DNA of 57,999 bases from Cellulomonas iranensis NBRC 101100 = JCM 18110 (GCF_001552375.1 NZ_BCRB01000018.1:1-57999), one strand, 5' to 3'. Positions 25,993 through 35,055 are shown, counted from the first letter of the stretch. Notes: generated by a model from the sequence alone, not told the origin. Numbers and translations are program-made.

Positions 25993-26811
25993 GTGCCCCC
26001 TGCCGACGACACGACCCCGCGCGCCCTCGCCGGCGCACCCACCGGCCCCGTCGCCGTGCCCGCGGCCGTCGAGCGGGTCGCGGGCGGCGCCCGGCTCGAG
26101 CCGGTCTGGGAGAACCAGCTCGGCGGCCTGACGTTCCGCGTCGGCGCCGAGCGCTACGTCAAGTGGGCGCCCGCGGGCGTCGCCGGGCTGGACCTGGCCG
26201 CCGAGGCGGCGCGGCTCGCGTGGGCGGCGCGGTGGACGAGCGTGCCGCAGGTGCTCGAGCAGGGCGCCGACGACGAGGGCGCGTGGCTCGTCACGGCGGC
26301 GCTGCGGGGACGGTCCGCCGTCGAGGCGCCGTGGGCCGACCGGCCCGCCGTGGCGGCCGCGGCGATCGGCGAGGGCCTGCGCGCGCTGCACGACGCGCTG
26401 CCCGTGGGCGACTGCCCGTTCTCCTGGTCGACCGCCGAGCGCGTCGCCCGGGCCCTCGAGCACCTCGACGCGGGCGACTCCCCGGCCGGGTGGTCGCCCG
26501 AGCACCGCGACCTCACCGTCGCCGAGGCGCGGGCCCGGCTGCGCGACGTCCCCGACGTCGACCTGCTCGTGGTGTGCCACGGCGACGCGTGCGCACCGAA
26601 CACGCTGATCGGCGACGACGGCCGGTGGGCTGCGCACGTCGACCTCGGCCGCCTGGGCGTCGCCGACCGCTGGGCGGACCTCGCGGTCGCCGCGTGGAGC
26701 ACCGAGTGGAACTACGGCCCCGGGTACGCCGGCACGGTGTACGACGCGTACGGGCTCGCGCCCAACCCCGACCGGGTCGCGTTCCACCGGCTGCTGTGGG
26801 ACGCGACCTGA
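25993..26811 (+). CDS. Aminoglycoside phosphotransferase (APH)-family kinase
   Basis: The 272-residue protein has the APH/choline-kinase catalytic motifs CHGDACAPNTLI and HVDLGRLGVADRWADLAVA (metal-binding Asp), with the N-lobe Lys in ERYVKWAPAG. It resembles APH(3')-type enzymes in length, but chromosomal members often act on other small molecules, so resistance is not implied. CACGAT ends 7 nt before the GTG, 20 bases after mgtE. Confidence 0.82.
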   Translation: MPPADDTTPRALAGAPTGPVAVPAAVERVAGGARLEPVWENQLGGLTFRVGAERYVKWAPAGVAGLDLAAEAARLAWAARWTSVPQVLEQGADDEGAWLVTAALRGRSAVEAPWADRPAVAAAAIGEGLRALHDALPVGDCPFSWSTAERVARALEHLDAGDSPAGWSPEHRDLTVAEARARLRDVPDVDLLVVCHGDACAPNTLIGDDGRWAAHVDLGRLGVADRWADLAVAAWSTEWNYGPGYAGTVYDAYGLAPNPDRVAFHRLLWDAT

Positions 26812-26839
26812 CGTCTGCCGGCCGTGCGAGGATCGCGGG

Positions 26840-29428
26840 ATGCCCGAGACGCTCGCCGACCGCCTGCCCACCGGGGACGCCGCGCAGGACCCCGACGCGC
26901 TCTACGAGGCGTTCACCACGTGGGCCGGCGAGCAGGGCCTGACGCTGTACCCGCACCAGGAGGAGGCGCTGCTCGAGCTGGTCACGGGCAGCCACGTGAT
27001 CCTGTCGACGCCCACGGGGTCGGGCAAGTCGCTCGCGGGCGTCGCGGCGCACGCCGTGGCCCTGGCCCAGGGGCGGCGCTCGTACTACACCGCACCGATC
27101 AAGGCGCTGGTCAGCGAGAAGTTCTTCGCGCTGGTCGAGATCTTCGGGTCCGCGAACGTCGGCATGATGACCGGCGACTCGGCGGTCAACGCGAGCGCGC
27201 CCATCGTGTGCTGCACGGCCGAGATCCTCGCCAACCAGGCGCTGCGCGACGGCCCCGACGCCGACGTCGGCCTGGTCGTCATGGACGAGTTCCACTACTA
27301 CGCCGACCCGCAGCGCGGCTGGGCGTGGCAGGTGCCGCTGCTCGAGCTGACGCGCACGCAGTTCCTGCTGATGTCGGCGACGCTCGGCGACGTGTCGTTC
27401 TTCGTCGACGACCTCGCGCGCCGCACCGGGCGCGACGTGTCCGTCGTCGCGAACGCCGAGCGGCCCGTGCCGCTCACGTTCTCGTACTCGGTCGAGCCGC
27501 TGCACGAGCTGCTCGACGAGCTCGTGCGCACGCAGCGCGCACCCGTGTACGTCGTGCACTTCACGCAGAAGGAGGCCGTCGAGCGCGCGCAGTCGCTGCT
27601 CTCGACGCCGCTCGCGAACCGCGAGAAGCGCGACGCGATCGCCGCCGAGCTGGGCGGGTTCCGGTTCGGCCCCGGGTTCGGCACGACCCTGTCCCGGCTG
27701 CTGCGGCACGGCGTCGGCGTGCACCACGCGGGCATGCTGCCCAAGTACCGGCGCGTCGTGGAGCGGCTCACGCAGAAGGGCCTGCTGCCCGTGGTGTGCG
27801 GCACCGACACGCTCGGCGTCGGCATCAACGTGCCGATCCGCACGGTCGTGCTCACGAGCCTGGTCAAGTACGACGGCGTGCGCATGCGGCACCTGTCGGC
27901 GCGCGAGTTCCACCAGATCGCGGGCCGCGCCGGGCGCGCCGGGTACGACACGGTCGGCGAGGTCGTCGTGCAGGCGCCCGAGCACGTCATCGAGAACCGC
28001 AAGGCGCTGGCCAAGGCGGGCGACGACCCGCGGAAGCAGAAGAAGATCGTCCGCAAGCAGGCGCCGGCCGGGCACGTGAACTGGACCGACAAGACGTTCG
28101 AGCGCCTGCGCGACGCCCCGCCCGAGCCGCTGACGTCGTCGTTCGCGGTGTCGCACGCCATGGTGCTGCACGTGCTGCAGCGCGGGCGCGACGGCCTCGG
28201 GGACCCGGTCGCCGTCATGACGCACCTGCTGACCGACAACCACGAGCCCGAGGGCGCGCGGGCGCGCCACGTGCGCCGCGCGGTCGACGTGTACCGGTCG
28301 TTGCGCGCGGCGGGCGTCGTCGAGCGCCCGTGGGTCGACGACCCGACCGCGCCGCACGGCCGCCGCCGCACGGTGCGGCTCGTGGCCGACCTCGCGCCGA
28401 CGTTCGCGCTCGACCAGGCGCTGTCGCCGTTCGCGTACGCCGCGCTCGACCTGCTCGACCCGGAGGACCCCGGGTACGCGCACGACGTCGTGTCCGTCAT
28501 CGAGGCGACGCTCGACGACCCGCGTCAGGTGCTCGCGGCGCAGGAGAACAAGGCCCGCGGCGAGGCCGTCGCGGCCATGAAGGCCGAGGGCCTCGACTAC
28601 GACGAGCGCATGGCGCTGCTCGAGGACGTGACGTACCCGCGTCCGCTCGCCGAGCTGCTCGAGGCCGCGTTCACGACGTACCGGCGCACCAACCCGTGGG
28701 TCGCGGACCTCGCCCTGTCCCCCAAGTCGGTGGTCCGCGAGATGCACGAGCGCGCCGCGACGTTCGCCGAGTACGTGCAGCTGTACTCGCTCGACCGCAC
28801 CGAGGGCGTGCTGCTGCGCTACCTCGCCGACGCGTACCGCGCGCTGCGTCGCACGGTCCCCGAGGACCGCCGCACCGAGGAGCTCGAGGAGCTGATCGCG
28901 TGGCTCGGCGACCTCGTGCGCCGCACCGACTCGTCGCTGCTCGACGAGTGGGAGCGCCTCGCGAACCCCGAGCTCGAGGACGACGCGGCCGTCGAGGACG
29001 CCGACGACGCACCCCCGCCGCCCGTCACGACCGACCCGCGCGTGTTCCGCGCGCTCGTGCGCGGCGCGCTGTTCCGCCGCGTCGAGCTCGCGGCGCGCGA
29101 GGCGTGGGGTGCGCTCGCGGCGCTGGGCGACCGGGACGCCGAGGGCGACGCGTGGGACGCCGACCGCTGGGCCGACGCGGTCGAGCCGTACTTCGACGAC
29201 CACGACGAGATCGGCACGGGCCCAGCGGCGCGCGGGCCGGCGCTGTTCCAGGTGACGCCGGGCTCGCACGACCCGCACGGCCCGGCCGCGGGCACGTGGT
29301 TCGTGCGGCAGGTGCTCGACGACCCGGCGGGCGACCACGACTGGCGGATCGACGCCCTGGTCGACCTGGCGGCGTCCGACGAGGCCGGCGAGGTGCGGCT
29401 GACCGTGCTCGAGGTCGGGCCGCTCTGA
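26840..29428 (+). CDS. Ski2-like DEAD/DEAH-box helicase with DUF3516
   Basis: The 862-residue superfamily II helicase has Walker A TPTGSGKSLAG near residue 60, the DEFHYYAD motif II (DEVH variant), MSATL motif III, and motifs V-VI GTDTLGVGINVP and QIAGRAGRAGYD. The C-terminal 450 residues match the DUF3516 extension. It is conserved in actinobacteria and presumably unwinds RNA; the target is unknown. GAGGAT ends 6 nt before the ATG. Confidence 0.9.
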   Translation: MPETLADRLPTGDAAQDPDALYEAFTTWAGEQGLTLYPHQEEALLELVTGSHVILSTPTGSGKSLAGVAAHAVALAQGRRSYYTAPIKALVSEKFFALVEIFGSANVGMMTGDSAVNASAPIVCCTAEILANQALRDGPDADVGLVVMDEFHYYADPQRGWAWQVPLLELTRTQFLLMSATLGDVSFFVDDLARRTGRDVSVVANAERPVPLTFSYSVEPLHELLDELVRTQRAPVYVVHFTQKEAVERAQSLLSTPLANREKRDAIAAELGGFRFGPGFGTTLSRLLRHGVGVHHAGMLPKYRRVVERLTQKGLLPVVCGTDTLGVGINVPIRTVVLTSLVKYDGVRMRHLSAREFHQIAGRAGRAGYDTVGEVVVQAPEHVIENRKALAKAGDDPRKQKKIVRKQAPAGHVNWTDKTFERLRDAPPEPLTSSFAVSHAMVLHVLQRGRDGLGDPVAVMTHLLTDNHEPEGARARHVRRAVDVYRSLRAAGVVERPWVDDPTAPHGRRRTVRLVADLAPTFALDQALSPFAYAALDLLDPEDPGYAHDVVSVIEATLDDPRQVLAAQENKARGEAVAAMKAEGLDYDERMALLEDVTYPRPLAELLEAAFTTYRRTNPWVADLALSPKSVVREMHERAATFAEYVQLYSLDRTEGVLLRYLADAYRALRRTVPEDRRTEELEELIAWLGDLVRRTDSSLLDEWERLANPELEDDAAVEDADDAPPPPVTTDPRVFRALVRGALFRRVELAAREAWGALAALGDRDAEGDAWDADRWADAVEPYFDDHDEIGTGPAARGPALFQVTPGSHDPHGPAAGTWFVRQVLDDPAGDHDWRIDALVDLAASDEAGEVRLTVLEVGPL

Positions 29429-29460
29429 GGCCCGACGCCGTGACCTGCGAGAACCCCGAC

Positions 29461-29504
29461 GAAGGGTTGGCTGACCTACGTTTGCGCAGGTCAGGCCAGC
29501 CTTT
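29461..29504. promoter_or_regulatory. Two DtxR/IdeR-like iron boxes
   Basis: Bases 29461-29479 (forward) match the IdeR/DtxR 19-bp consensus TTAGGTTAGSCTAACCTAA at 13 positions. Bases 29486-29504, read on the other strand, match at 12. They sit just upstream of a promoter with -35 GTGACA (29511-29516), 17 bp, and -10 TACCGT (29534-29539), 6 nt before the VIT1-family gene. Iron- or manganese-responsive control is implied. Confidence 0.6.
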
Positions 29505-29545
29505 CCTGCGGTGACAACCGCGCGCGACCGACCTACCGTGGAGCT

Positions 29546-30166
29546 ATGACCACGACCTCCGAGCGCGTCCCCACCCGGGTCCCGGGCCTCACCGGGCTGC
29601 TGCACGGCTCGCGCGGCCCCGCCGCGCCGGCCGCCTCGAACGCGGGCCTGAACTGGCTGCGCGCGGGCGTCCTGGGGGCGAACGACGGCATCGTGTCGGT
29701 CGCCGCCACGGTCGTCGGCGTCGCGGGTGCCGCGGCGTCCACGTCGACCATCGCACTGGCCGGCGGCGCCGCGCTCGTCGCGGGTGCGCTGTCGATGGCG
29801 TCGGGCGAGTACGTGTCGGTGAGCTCGCAGCGCGACGCCGAGCGCGTCGCCGCCGCGCAGGGCACCCCGGTCAACGGCGTCGACGAGGACTTCACCAACC
29901 CGTGGCACGCGGCGCTCGCGTCGATGCTCGCGTTCACGGTCGGCGCGCTCATCCCCCTGCTCATGGTGCTGGCGCCGTGGTCGGTGGCCGCGCGCGTGCC
30001 CGTCACGTTCGGCGCGGTCGTGCTCGCGCTGGTCCTCACGGGGTGGGCGTCCTCGCGGTTCACGGGCGCGTCGCCCGCGCGCTCGGTGCTGCGCAACGTC
30101 GTGGGCGGCTCGCTCGCGATGGCGGTGACGTACGGCGTCGGCGCGCTGGTGGGCGTCGCGCTCTGA
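29546..30166 (+). CDS. VIT1/CCC1 family iron/manganese transporter
   Basis: The 206-residue protein has five hydrophobic helices and the family motifs GLNWLRAGVLGANDGIVSVAATVVGVAG and ALSMASGEYVSVSSQRDAE. The long cytosolic metal-binding helices of plant VIT1 are absent, as in small bacterial members. It probably exports Fe(II) or Mn(II). A TACCGT box 6 nt before the ATG makes it leaderless, and two DtxR/IdeR-like boxes precede the promoter. Confidence 0.9.
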   Translation: MTTTSERVPTRVPGLTGLLHGSRGPAAPAASNAGLNWLRAGVLGANDGIVSVAATVVGVAGAAASTSTIALAGGAALVAGALSMASGEYVSVSSQRDAERVAAAQGTPVNGVDEDFTNPWHAALASMLAFTVGALIPLLMVLAPWSVAARVPVTFGAVVLALVLTGWASSRFTGASPARSVLRNVVGGSLAMAVTYGVGALVGVAL

Positions 30167-30193
30167 CCGCCCCGCGGCGTCTACCCTGACGCC

Positions 30194-30694
30194 GTGGCCA
30201 GGAAGGACGCCCGCGCGCACGCCGGGACCCCCGCGCTCGTCGCGCTCGCCGCGGCGGGCGTGCCCCACGTCGCGCGCACCTACGAGCACGACCCCGCGAG
30301 CGACCTCGGGTACGGCCTCGAGGCCGCGCACCTGCTGGGGGTGCGGCCCGAGCAGGTCTTCAAGACCCTCGTCGCCGACGTCGACGGCGCCCTGACCGTC
30401 GCGGTCGTGCCCGTCACGGGGCGGCTGGACCTCAAGGCGCTCGCGACCGCCGTGGCCGGCAAGCGCGCCACCATGGCCGACCCGCACGCGGCCGAGCGCG
30501 CGACCGGCTACGTGGTGGGCGGCATCTCGCCGCTGGGCCAGCGCACGCGCCTGCGCACCGTCGTCGACGAGACCGTGTGGCTCTTCGACACCGTGCTCGT
30601 CTCGGGCGGTCGCCGCGGGCTGGACGTCGAGCTCGCGCCCGACGACCTCGTGCGGCTCACCGACGCGGTCGTCGCGGACGTCGCGCGCGACTGA
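30194..30694 (+). CDS. ybaK: Cys-tRNA(Pro) deacylase YbaK/EbsC
   Basis: The 166-residue protein matches YbaK over its length, with QVFKTLVADVDGALTVAVVPVTGRLDLKALA and VGGISPLGQRTRLRTVVDE. These trans-editing enzymes hydrolyse mischarged Cys-tRNA-Pro; Lys in VFKTLV is the conserved active-site residue. TACCCT ends exactly 6 nt before the GTG, so the mRNA is leaderless. It is convergent with the export operon. Confidence 0.93.
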   Translation: MARKDARAHAGTPALVALAAAGVPHVARTYEHDPASDLGYGLEAAHLLGVRPEQVFKTLVADVDGALTVAVVPVTGRLDLKALATAVAGKRATMADPHAAERATGYVVGGISPLGQRTRLRTVVDETVWLFDTVLVSGGRRGLDVELAPDDLVRLTDAVVADVARD

Positions 30695-30720
30695 CCGCGG
30701 GCGCCGACGACGGGCACGGC

Positions 30721-31833
30721 TCAGCGGTCCTTGAGGGCCTGCAACGTGGGCGGCCGCCACAGCGCCACCAGGACGACCACGGCCACGGCGCCGCCCGCCG
30801 CCGCAAGCGCGTGCAGCGCGGCCGTGACGACCGCGACGCCGACCGGCAGCCCCAGCCCCGCGCCCGTCGCCCCCGCGCAGAGCCCGCCCCAGGCGCCGCC
30901 TGCGACGACCGGGACCACACCCTCCGTCGCCCGCAGCACGACGCCGCCGGACCACGGCATGCCGAGCGTCGCGTACAGCGCGGAACGCTGCCGCCGCGTC
31001 CACGCGACCACCGCGAGCAGGACGCCCGCGACGGCACCCGCCGCGAGGCCCGCGAGCCGCGTGGGTCGCCGGGCGAACTCGAGGGCCGCGTCCGGCCCGA
31101 ACGCCCCGCCGTCGAGCGGTCGCTGGACCTCAACGGCACCGGCGGTGCCGTCGCCGAGCAGCGCGGGCAGCGCGGCGGCCACGTCGTCGCGCGCGGCGGC
31201 CGACGTCTGCACCACGCACTCGTCGGCCGCACCGGAGGGGGCCGAGGGCACGACGACCGCCGACGAGGCCGCGTCACCGAAGCGGGACAGGTCGGCGACC
31301 CCGCCCACGGCGAGGCCGCGCTCGGGGACATCCCACACCGTCGGGCCAGTGCTGTGCGGGACCAGCCGCACCGGCGTGCCCGCACGCCAGCCCCACCGGT
31401 CGGCGACGACCTGCGAGACGAGGACCTCGTCCGGCCCCAGCGTGGGTGCCCCGACCATCCGCTCGAGCCCCGGGGTCGCGAGCAGCACGGTCTGCGTGTG
31501 CTCGGGACGACCGACCACCCGCACCTGCCGCACGCTCACCGCGCTGGACGCAAGCACGCCGTCGAGCGCGGTGACGGCGGCACAGGCGTCCGCCGCGAGG
31601 CTGCCGTCACGCACCGAGGCACGCAGGAGGTCACCTCCCGCGGCGAGGTACGCGCGCTCGTCCGCGACGATCCGGTGGACCACCGCGAGGTCGGCGACCC
31701 CCGCACTCGTGACGAGCAGCGTGACGACGACCGTCAGCGCCCCGTGCAGGAAGGGCGCGGCCACGACGTTACGCCATCCCTCGGCGACCCCGCGTCGCAG
31801 CACGGCTGCCGGCCGCGCCCCCCGCGCCCTCAC
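30721..31833 (-). CDS. MacB/FtsX-like ABC transporter permease
   Basis: The 370-residue membrane protein has one N-terminal helix (about residues 20-45), a large extracytoplasmic domain to about 240, and three C-terminal helices (AGLAAGAVAGVLLAVVAW, VPVVAGGAWGGLCAGATGAG and the last near 345). This is the MacB/FtsX topology. It is the final gene of the six-gene operon; its GTG overlaps the ATPase stop (31830-31833). With the ATPase and adaptor it should extrude or release a peptide or lipophilic compound rather than import a nutrient. Confidence 0.8.
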   Translation of the reverse strand: MRARGARPAAVLRRGVAEGWRNVVAAPFLHGALTVVVTLLVTSAGVADLAVVHRIVADERAYLAAGGDLLRASVRDGSLAADACAAVTALDGVLASSAVSVRQVRVVGRPEHTQTVLLATPGLERMVGAPTLGPDEVLVSQVVADRWGWRAGTPVRLVPHSTGPTVWDVPERGLAVGGVADLSRFGDAASSAVVVPSAPSGAADECVVQTSAAARDDVAAALPALLGDGTAGAVEVQRPLDGGAFGPDAALEFARRPTRLAGLAAGAVAGVLLAVVAWTRRQRSALYATLGMPWSGGVVLRATEGVVPVVAGGAWGGLCAGATGAGLGLPVGVAVVTAALHALAAAGGAVAVVVLVALWRPPTLQALKDR

Positions 31834-32492
31834 GCGACCACGCGCCCGGAGTCGAGCCGGACCGCGCGGTCGCAGCGTCGGGCGACCTCCGGGTCGTGCG
31901 TCACGACGACCAGACCGGCCCCGCGTCCGGTGACCGGGTGCGCGCGGACAGCACCGAGCAGGGAGTCGAGGACGGACGCGGTCGTCGCGCTGTCGAGCTG
32001 ACCGGTGGGCTCGTCGGCGAGCACGAACGCTCGGTCGGCGACGAGCGCACGCGCCGTGACCACGCGCTGCACCTCGCCACCCGACAGCACACGCGCGCGC
32101 GAGCCCGCCCGGTCCGCGAGGCCGACGAGCGCGAGCGCGGCGTGCGCGCGGTCGAGCGCGTCGCACCAGGCCACGCCTGCGAGCGCCGCGGAGATCGCGA
32201 CGTTCTCGACCGCGGTGCGCTCGGGCAGCACGTTCGTGGTCTGCAGGATCCAGGACGACGCGGCCGCGAGCGGGACGCCGGTGTCGGCGCCGTCGTCCGT
32301 CAGCACGGCGACGGTCCCCGCGTCCGGCGCCAGGAGCCCGCCGAGCACGGACAGCAGAGTGGACTTGCCGGACCCCGACGGCCCGACGATCGCAACGGTC
32401 TCACCGGTGCGCACCTCGAGATCGGCGCCATCGAGCACCGGCGCGTCGCTGCCGTCGAAGCGGACCGTGACGCCCCGTGCGCTCAGCCGCAC
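31830..32492 (-). CDS. ABC transporter ATP-binding protein (LolD/MacB type)
   Basis: The 220-residue ATPase has Walker A GPSGSGKSTLLSVLGGLL, signature LSGGEVQRV, Walker B VLADEPTGQLDS and VVVTHD. The Q-loop region reads SSWILQTTNVLPERTAVENV, unlike the usual FVFQ of LolD, and may mark a distinct export subfamily. The GTG at 32492 lies inside the end of the adaptor gene (10-base overlap); the frame remains open upstream but those residues are Arg/Gly-rich noise. Partner of the adjacent permease. Confidence 0.88.
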   Translation of the reverse strand: MRLSARGVTVRFDGSDAPVLDGADLEVRTGETVAIVGPSGSGKSTLLSVLGGLLAPDAGTVAVLTDDGADTGVPLAAASSWILQTTNVLPERTAVENVAISAALAGVAWCDALDRAHAALALVGLADRAGSRARVLSGGEVQRVVTARALVADRAFVLADEPTGQLDSATTASVLDSLLGAVRAHPVTGRGAGLVVVTHDPEVARRCDRAVRLDSGRVVA

Positions 32493-33523
32493 GGCGCCAG
32501 CCCGTCGACCGCCCCCGGGTCGACGAGCACCGCCGTGACGCCGGCGGCGGGGTCGAGCTGGACGGTCGACGCGCCGCCGCCCACGACCGTGACGGCGACG
32601 GGCGCGGACCGCTCGTCCGGGTAGACGCATACGGCCCCGCCGTCACCGGTCACCACCGCCGACGCGGGGACCGACAGCACGGGCACGGCCGCGGACGCCT
32701 GCACGCGTCCCGTGCCCGCCGTGGCCGGCGCGAGCGCGGTCACGAGCGCAGCGACCGCGGCTGGGTCCGTGACGGCACCCGAGCCCACGGCGTACGGCAC
32801 GGTGACCGGTCCGACGAGCAGCTCGGCCTCGGCGCCGAGCTCGGGGCCCAGCCCGCCCTGCGGCTCCGCGACCGCGACGGCGGACGCGACGGCCGGGCCG
32901 GTGAGCAGCGGTCCGCCCGGCCCCACCTGGGCGCCCACGGGCGCCTCGACCGACTCCACGCGCAGCGGCTCGGGGCCGACCCACACGACCCAGGCGGGGT
33001 CGAACGTGGTGACGCCTCGCGGCGCACCTGACTCGCGCGCGAACGCGGTCACCGCGCGCGCCGTGCTCGCGCCGAACCTGCCGTCCGGGGTCGCCGTCAG
33101 GTGCCCGGTCGCGACGAGCAGGTCCTGCAGGCGACGCACGTCCTCGCCCTGGTCACCGGGGCCGAGGCTGCGCCACAGCGGGGCCGCCGCGACCATCGCG
33201 CGCAGCGGGCGGTCGTCGATCCGCACGACCTCGGCGCCGTCGTCGAGCACCGCACCGACGGGAGCGGTCGCGGTGACCGTCCCCGACGTCGGGGACGCGG
33301 CGACGAGCCCGGCGGCCCGGCGCACCTCGAGGGACACCGTGGCCGTCGGGCGCCGTTCGGCGGACGTCACCGGGGCGACCACGGGTGCGACCCGCGCGCC
33401 CGCCTGGGTCGGGTCCGGCACCGCGGCGGCCGCGGCCCATGCGCCGAGCGCAGCCGCGGGCACGACGAGGATCGCGGCAACCACGACCCACGCACGCCCT
33501 GTGCCGGGGACGCGTCGGCTCAC
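32483..33523 (-). CDS. Peptidoglycan-binding membrane-fusion-like adaptor
   Basis: The 346-residue protein has an N-terminal membrane anchor (about residues 11-33), a HlyD/MFP-like beta region with APVGAVLDDGAEVVRIDD, and an inserted PG_binding_1 repeat near residues 118-150 (GDQGEDVRRLQDLLVATGHL, then TPDGRFGASTARAVTAF). It would bridge the ABC permease and the cell wall, as in other Gram-positive ABC export sets with a wall-binding adaptor. Its GTG overlaps the stop of the lipoprotein gene before it. Confidence 0.82.
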   Translation of the reverse strand: MSRRVPGTGRAWVVVAAILVVPAAALGAWAAAAAVPDPTQAGARVAPVVAPVTSAERRPTATVSLEVRRAAGLVAASPTSGTVTATAPVGAVLDDGAEVVRIDDRPLRAMVAAAPLWRSLGPGDQGEDVRRLQDLLVATGHLTATPDGRFGASTARAVTAFARESGAPRGVTTFDPAWVVWVGPEPLRVESVEAPVGAQVGPGGPLLTGPAVASAVAVAEPQGGLGPELGAEAELLVGPVTVPYAVGSGAVTDPAAVAALVTALAPATAGTGRVQASAAVPVLSVPASAVVTGDGGAVCVYPDERSAPVAVTVVGGGASTVQLDPAAGVTAVLVDPGAVDGLAPCG

Positions 33524-34080
33524 AGCTCCGCCTTCCCCTCACGGACGAGCCACGACGCGACGGTGACGCCCGAGCCCGTGACGTGGCTGACGAGGTCGGT
33601 CGTGGCCGCCTCCGCCAGCACGCCGATCCGCTGCCGGACCGCACGCCCGGACGGGTCACACGCGACGGACGTGCTCGGCGCGAGACCTTCGGCCTGCAAC
33701 GCGAGCTCGAGGTCGGCGTCATCGTCGCAGACGATCACGATCCAGTACGTCCCCGGGTCGAGGGCGAGGCCGCGAGCCGTGCCCCCCGCACCGCCGGCAC
33801 CGCCGTCGGGCACCGTGTCGCAGGAGGCGTACACCATGTCGACCGGCAGCGGCTGCCTGCCCTCGGTGCACATCGCCGCCAACCCGGAGCCGCCGACGTC
33901 CATCGCATGGTCCGGGGCCGCCCCATCCACGGGCACGGCAACCAGCGTGCCGGACGCCGCGCCGTCTGCGGGCGGTGCCGGCGGCGTACTGGCACCCCGG
34001 TCCGTCGGCCCGGGCGAGCACCCCACCAGCGCGAGCGCGGCGAGCATCGCCACGACGGAGCGTCGCGCGGTCATGCTCAT
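33520..34080 (-). CDS. Lipoprotein of unknown function in the export operon
   Basis: The 186-residue protein has a canonical lipoprotein signal (LVGC, Cys 21) and a Pro/Ala/Thr-rich linker, followed by a compact domain containing YASCDTVP, GTYWIVIVCDDDADLEL and SVACDPSG; three further Cys could form disulfides. I do not recognise the family. It starts at the ATG at 34080, overlapping the stop of the previous lipoprotein gene (ATGA). Its place between the secreted protein and the transporter suggests an immunity or substrate-capture role. Confidence 0.7.
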   Translation of the reverse strand: MSMTARRSVVAMLAALALVGCSPGPTDRGASTPPAPPADGAASGTLVAVPVDGAAPDHAMDVGGSGLAAMCTEGRQPLPVDMVYASCDTVPDGGAGGAGGTARGLALDPGTYWIVIVCDDDADLELALQAEGLAPSTSVACDPSGRAVRQRIGVLAEAATTDLVSHVTGSGVTVASWLVREGKAEL

Positions 34081-34682
34081 CCGTCCCACGTGGCGTACCC
34101 GACGTCGTCCAGGCAGTCCTGGTCCGGCTGGGCCTGCGCGTGGTCGCTGGCCAGCACGACGAGCTCACGGAACGACGCCTTCTCGGGCACGTCGGCGGCG
34201 TAGGCGTCGAGGCACTGCACCAAGGGGGCGCGCAACGCGCTCGCCCGCCGCTCCTCGTACGCCAGCCCGTCCGGCGTGGACGTCTGCCAGAACTCGTCGA
34301 CATATCTCGCGTAGCGCTCGTAGCAGTCGTCCTGCACTGTCACGCCCTGGTCCTCAGGCAGCGCGCCGGAGCCCACGGCGTAGGTGACGAGGTCGCGACC
34401 GTTCCAGCGGGTGACGTCCTGCTCCACGACCTCCATACCTGCCTCCTGCATGCAACCGAGCGCGCGGTCGACCGCGGCCCGGTACTGCGCGAAGGTCACC
34501 TCGTCACCCGAGAGCACCTCGACCTGTGTCGCGTCGACGCCGGCCGACCGTGCGCTCGCGAGCGCACCGGCGAGGGCCTTCGCACTGGTCTCGTCGTACG
34601 ACGACTCCTCCGACCCGTCGGCACAACCGACGCACAGAGCGGCCGCCAGCACGACGACCGCCCACACCGCCCTCTGGCGCAC
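34077..34682 (-). CDS. Cysteine-containing lipoprotein of unknown function in the export operon
   Basis: The 201-residue protein has a hydrophobic signal ending LCVGC, so Cys 20 is probably lipidated. Four more Cys appear in ALGCMQEAG, QDDCYERYARYVDEFW, LVQCLDAYA and DQDCLDDVGYATW, spaced like two disulfides. I prefer the GTG at 34682, with GGAAGGGG 5 bases upstream, over the ATG 5 codons earlier. The family is not recognised. It follows the secreted-protein gene after a 61-bp gap with a hairpin. Confidence 0.7.
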   Translation of the reverse strand: MRQRAVWAVVVLAAALCVGCADGSEESSYDETSAKALAGALASARSAGVDATQVEVLSGDEVTFAQYRAAVDRALGCMQEAGMEVVEQDVTRWNGRDLVTYAVGSGALPEDQGVTVQDDCYERYARYVDEFWQTSTPDGLAYEERRASALRAPLVQCLDAYAADVPEKASFRELVVLASDHAQAQPDQDCLDDVGYATWDG

Positions 34683-34707
34683 GACGCCCCCTTCCATCAC
34701 ACGTTCC

Positions 34708-34738
34708 CCGGGGGGCCAACCCTCGGCCAGCCCCCCGG
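34708..34738 (-). terminator. Intra-operon hairpin after the secreted-protein gene
   Basis: The 9-bp stem CCGGGGGGC/GCCCCCCGG with a 13-nt loop lies between the small secreted-protein gene and the lipoprotein genes. In bacteriocin operons such a partial terminator or mRNA stabiliser gives more prepeptide than transporter. That role is inferred. Confidence 0.55.
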
Positions 34739-34743
34739 AGACG

Positions 34744-35055
34744 TCACTCGCCGGAGTGGTCGCTCGCCACCAGGTTGGACACGGTCGGCGTCTGCGCCAC
34801 GTCGCCCCCGTAGGTCCGGCTGGTCCAGATCGTGCTCGTCGTGCCACTCACCGAGAAGCCCGCCCGGGCGCCGACCTTGCTGCACTGGCCGTTGGCGTCC
34901 GTAGTCCGGGCGTAACCGTTCTTCCCGTACTGCTTGAACGACGTGTAGGGGCATCCGGCCGCGTCGGCCCCGGATGCGAAGAGCGGGAACGCCAGCGCCG
35001 TGGCGAGGACTGCAGCCATCGCCGAGGCACCGGTGCGTGTCGAACGTCGAACCAC
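34744..35055 (-). CDS. Small secreted two-cysteine protein, bacteriocin- or signal-like
   Basis: The 103-residue precursor has a Sec signal peptide (basic start, then AMAAVLATALAFPLFASGADA, cleavage likely before AGCPY). The mature part is about 70 residues, with Cys in GCPYTSFKQYGKNGYARTT and NGQCSKVGAR, rich in Gly, Ser, Thr and Tyr. I do not recognise a family; it lacks the lactococcin 972 pattern although its operon looks similar. The GTG has an AGGGGG site. It is the first gene of the six-gene operon, under a CelR/CebR-like operator. A secreted antimicrobial or signalling protein is my best guess. Confidence 0.7.
   Translation of the reverse strand: MVRRSTRTGASAMAAVLATALAFPLFASGADAAGCPYTSFKQYGKNGYARTTDANGQCSKVGARAGFSVSGTTSTIWTSRTYGGDVAQTPTVSNLVASDHSGE

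Noticed and set aside
25993-26811. Aminoglycoside resistance gene
   Set aside because: The kinase motifs are real but substrate cannot be inferred; there is no mobile element or resistance context.
26513-31003. 1496-codon minus-strand ORF
   Set aside because: It is antisense to the helicase, VIT1 and YbaK genes, whose motifs are clear, and its sequence is Arg/Ala/Gly/His-rich noise caused by the high GC content.
34744-35055. Lactococcin 972 bacteriocin
   Set aside because: The operon layout is similar, but the mature sequence lacks the SNYYH-type motif and the spaced Trp/Tyr pattern of that family, so the name would be unsupported.
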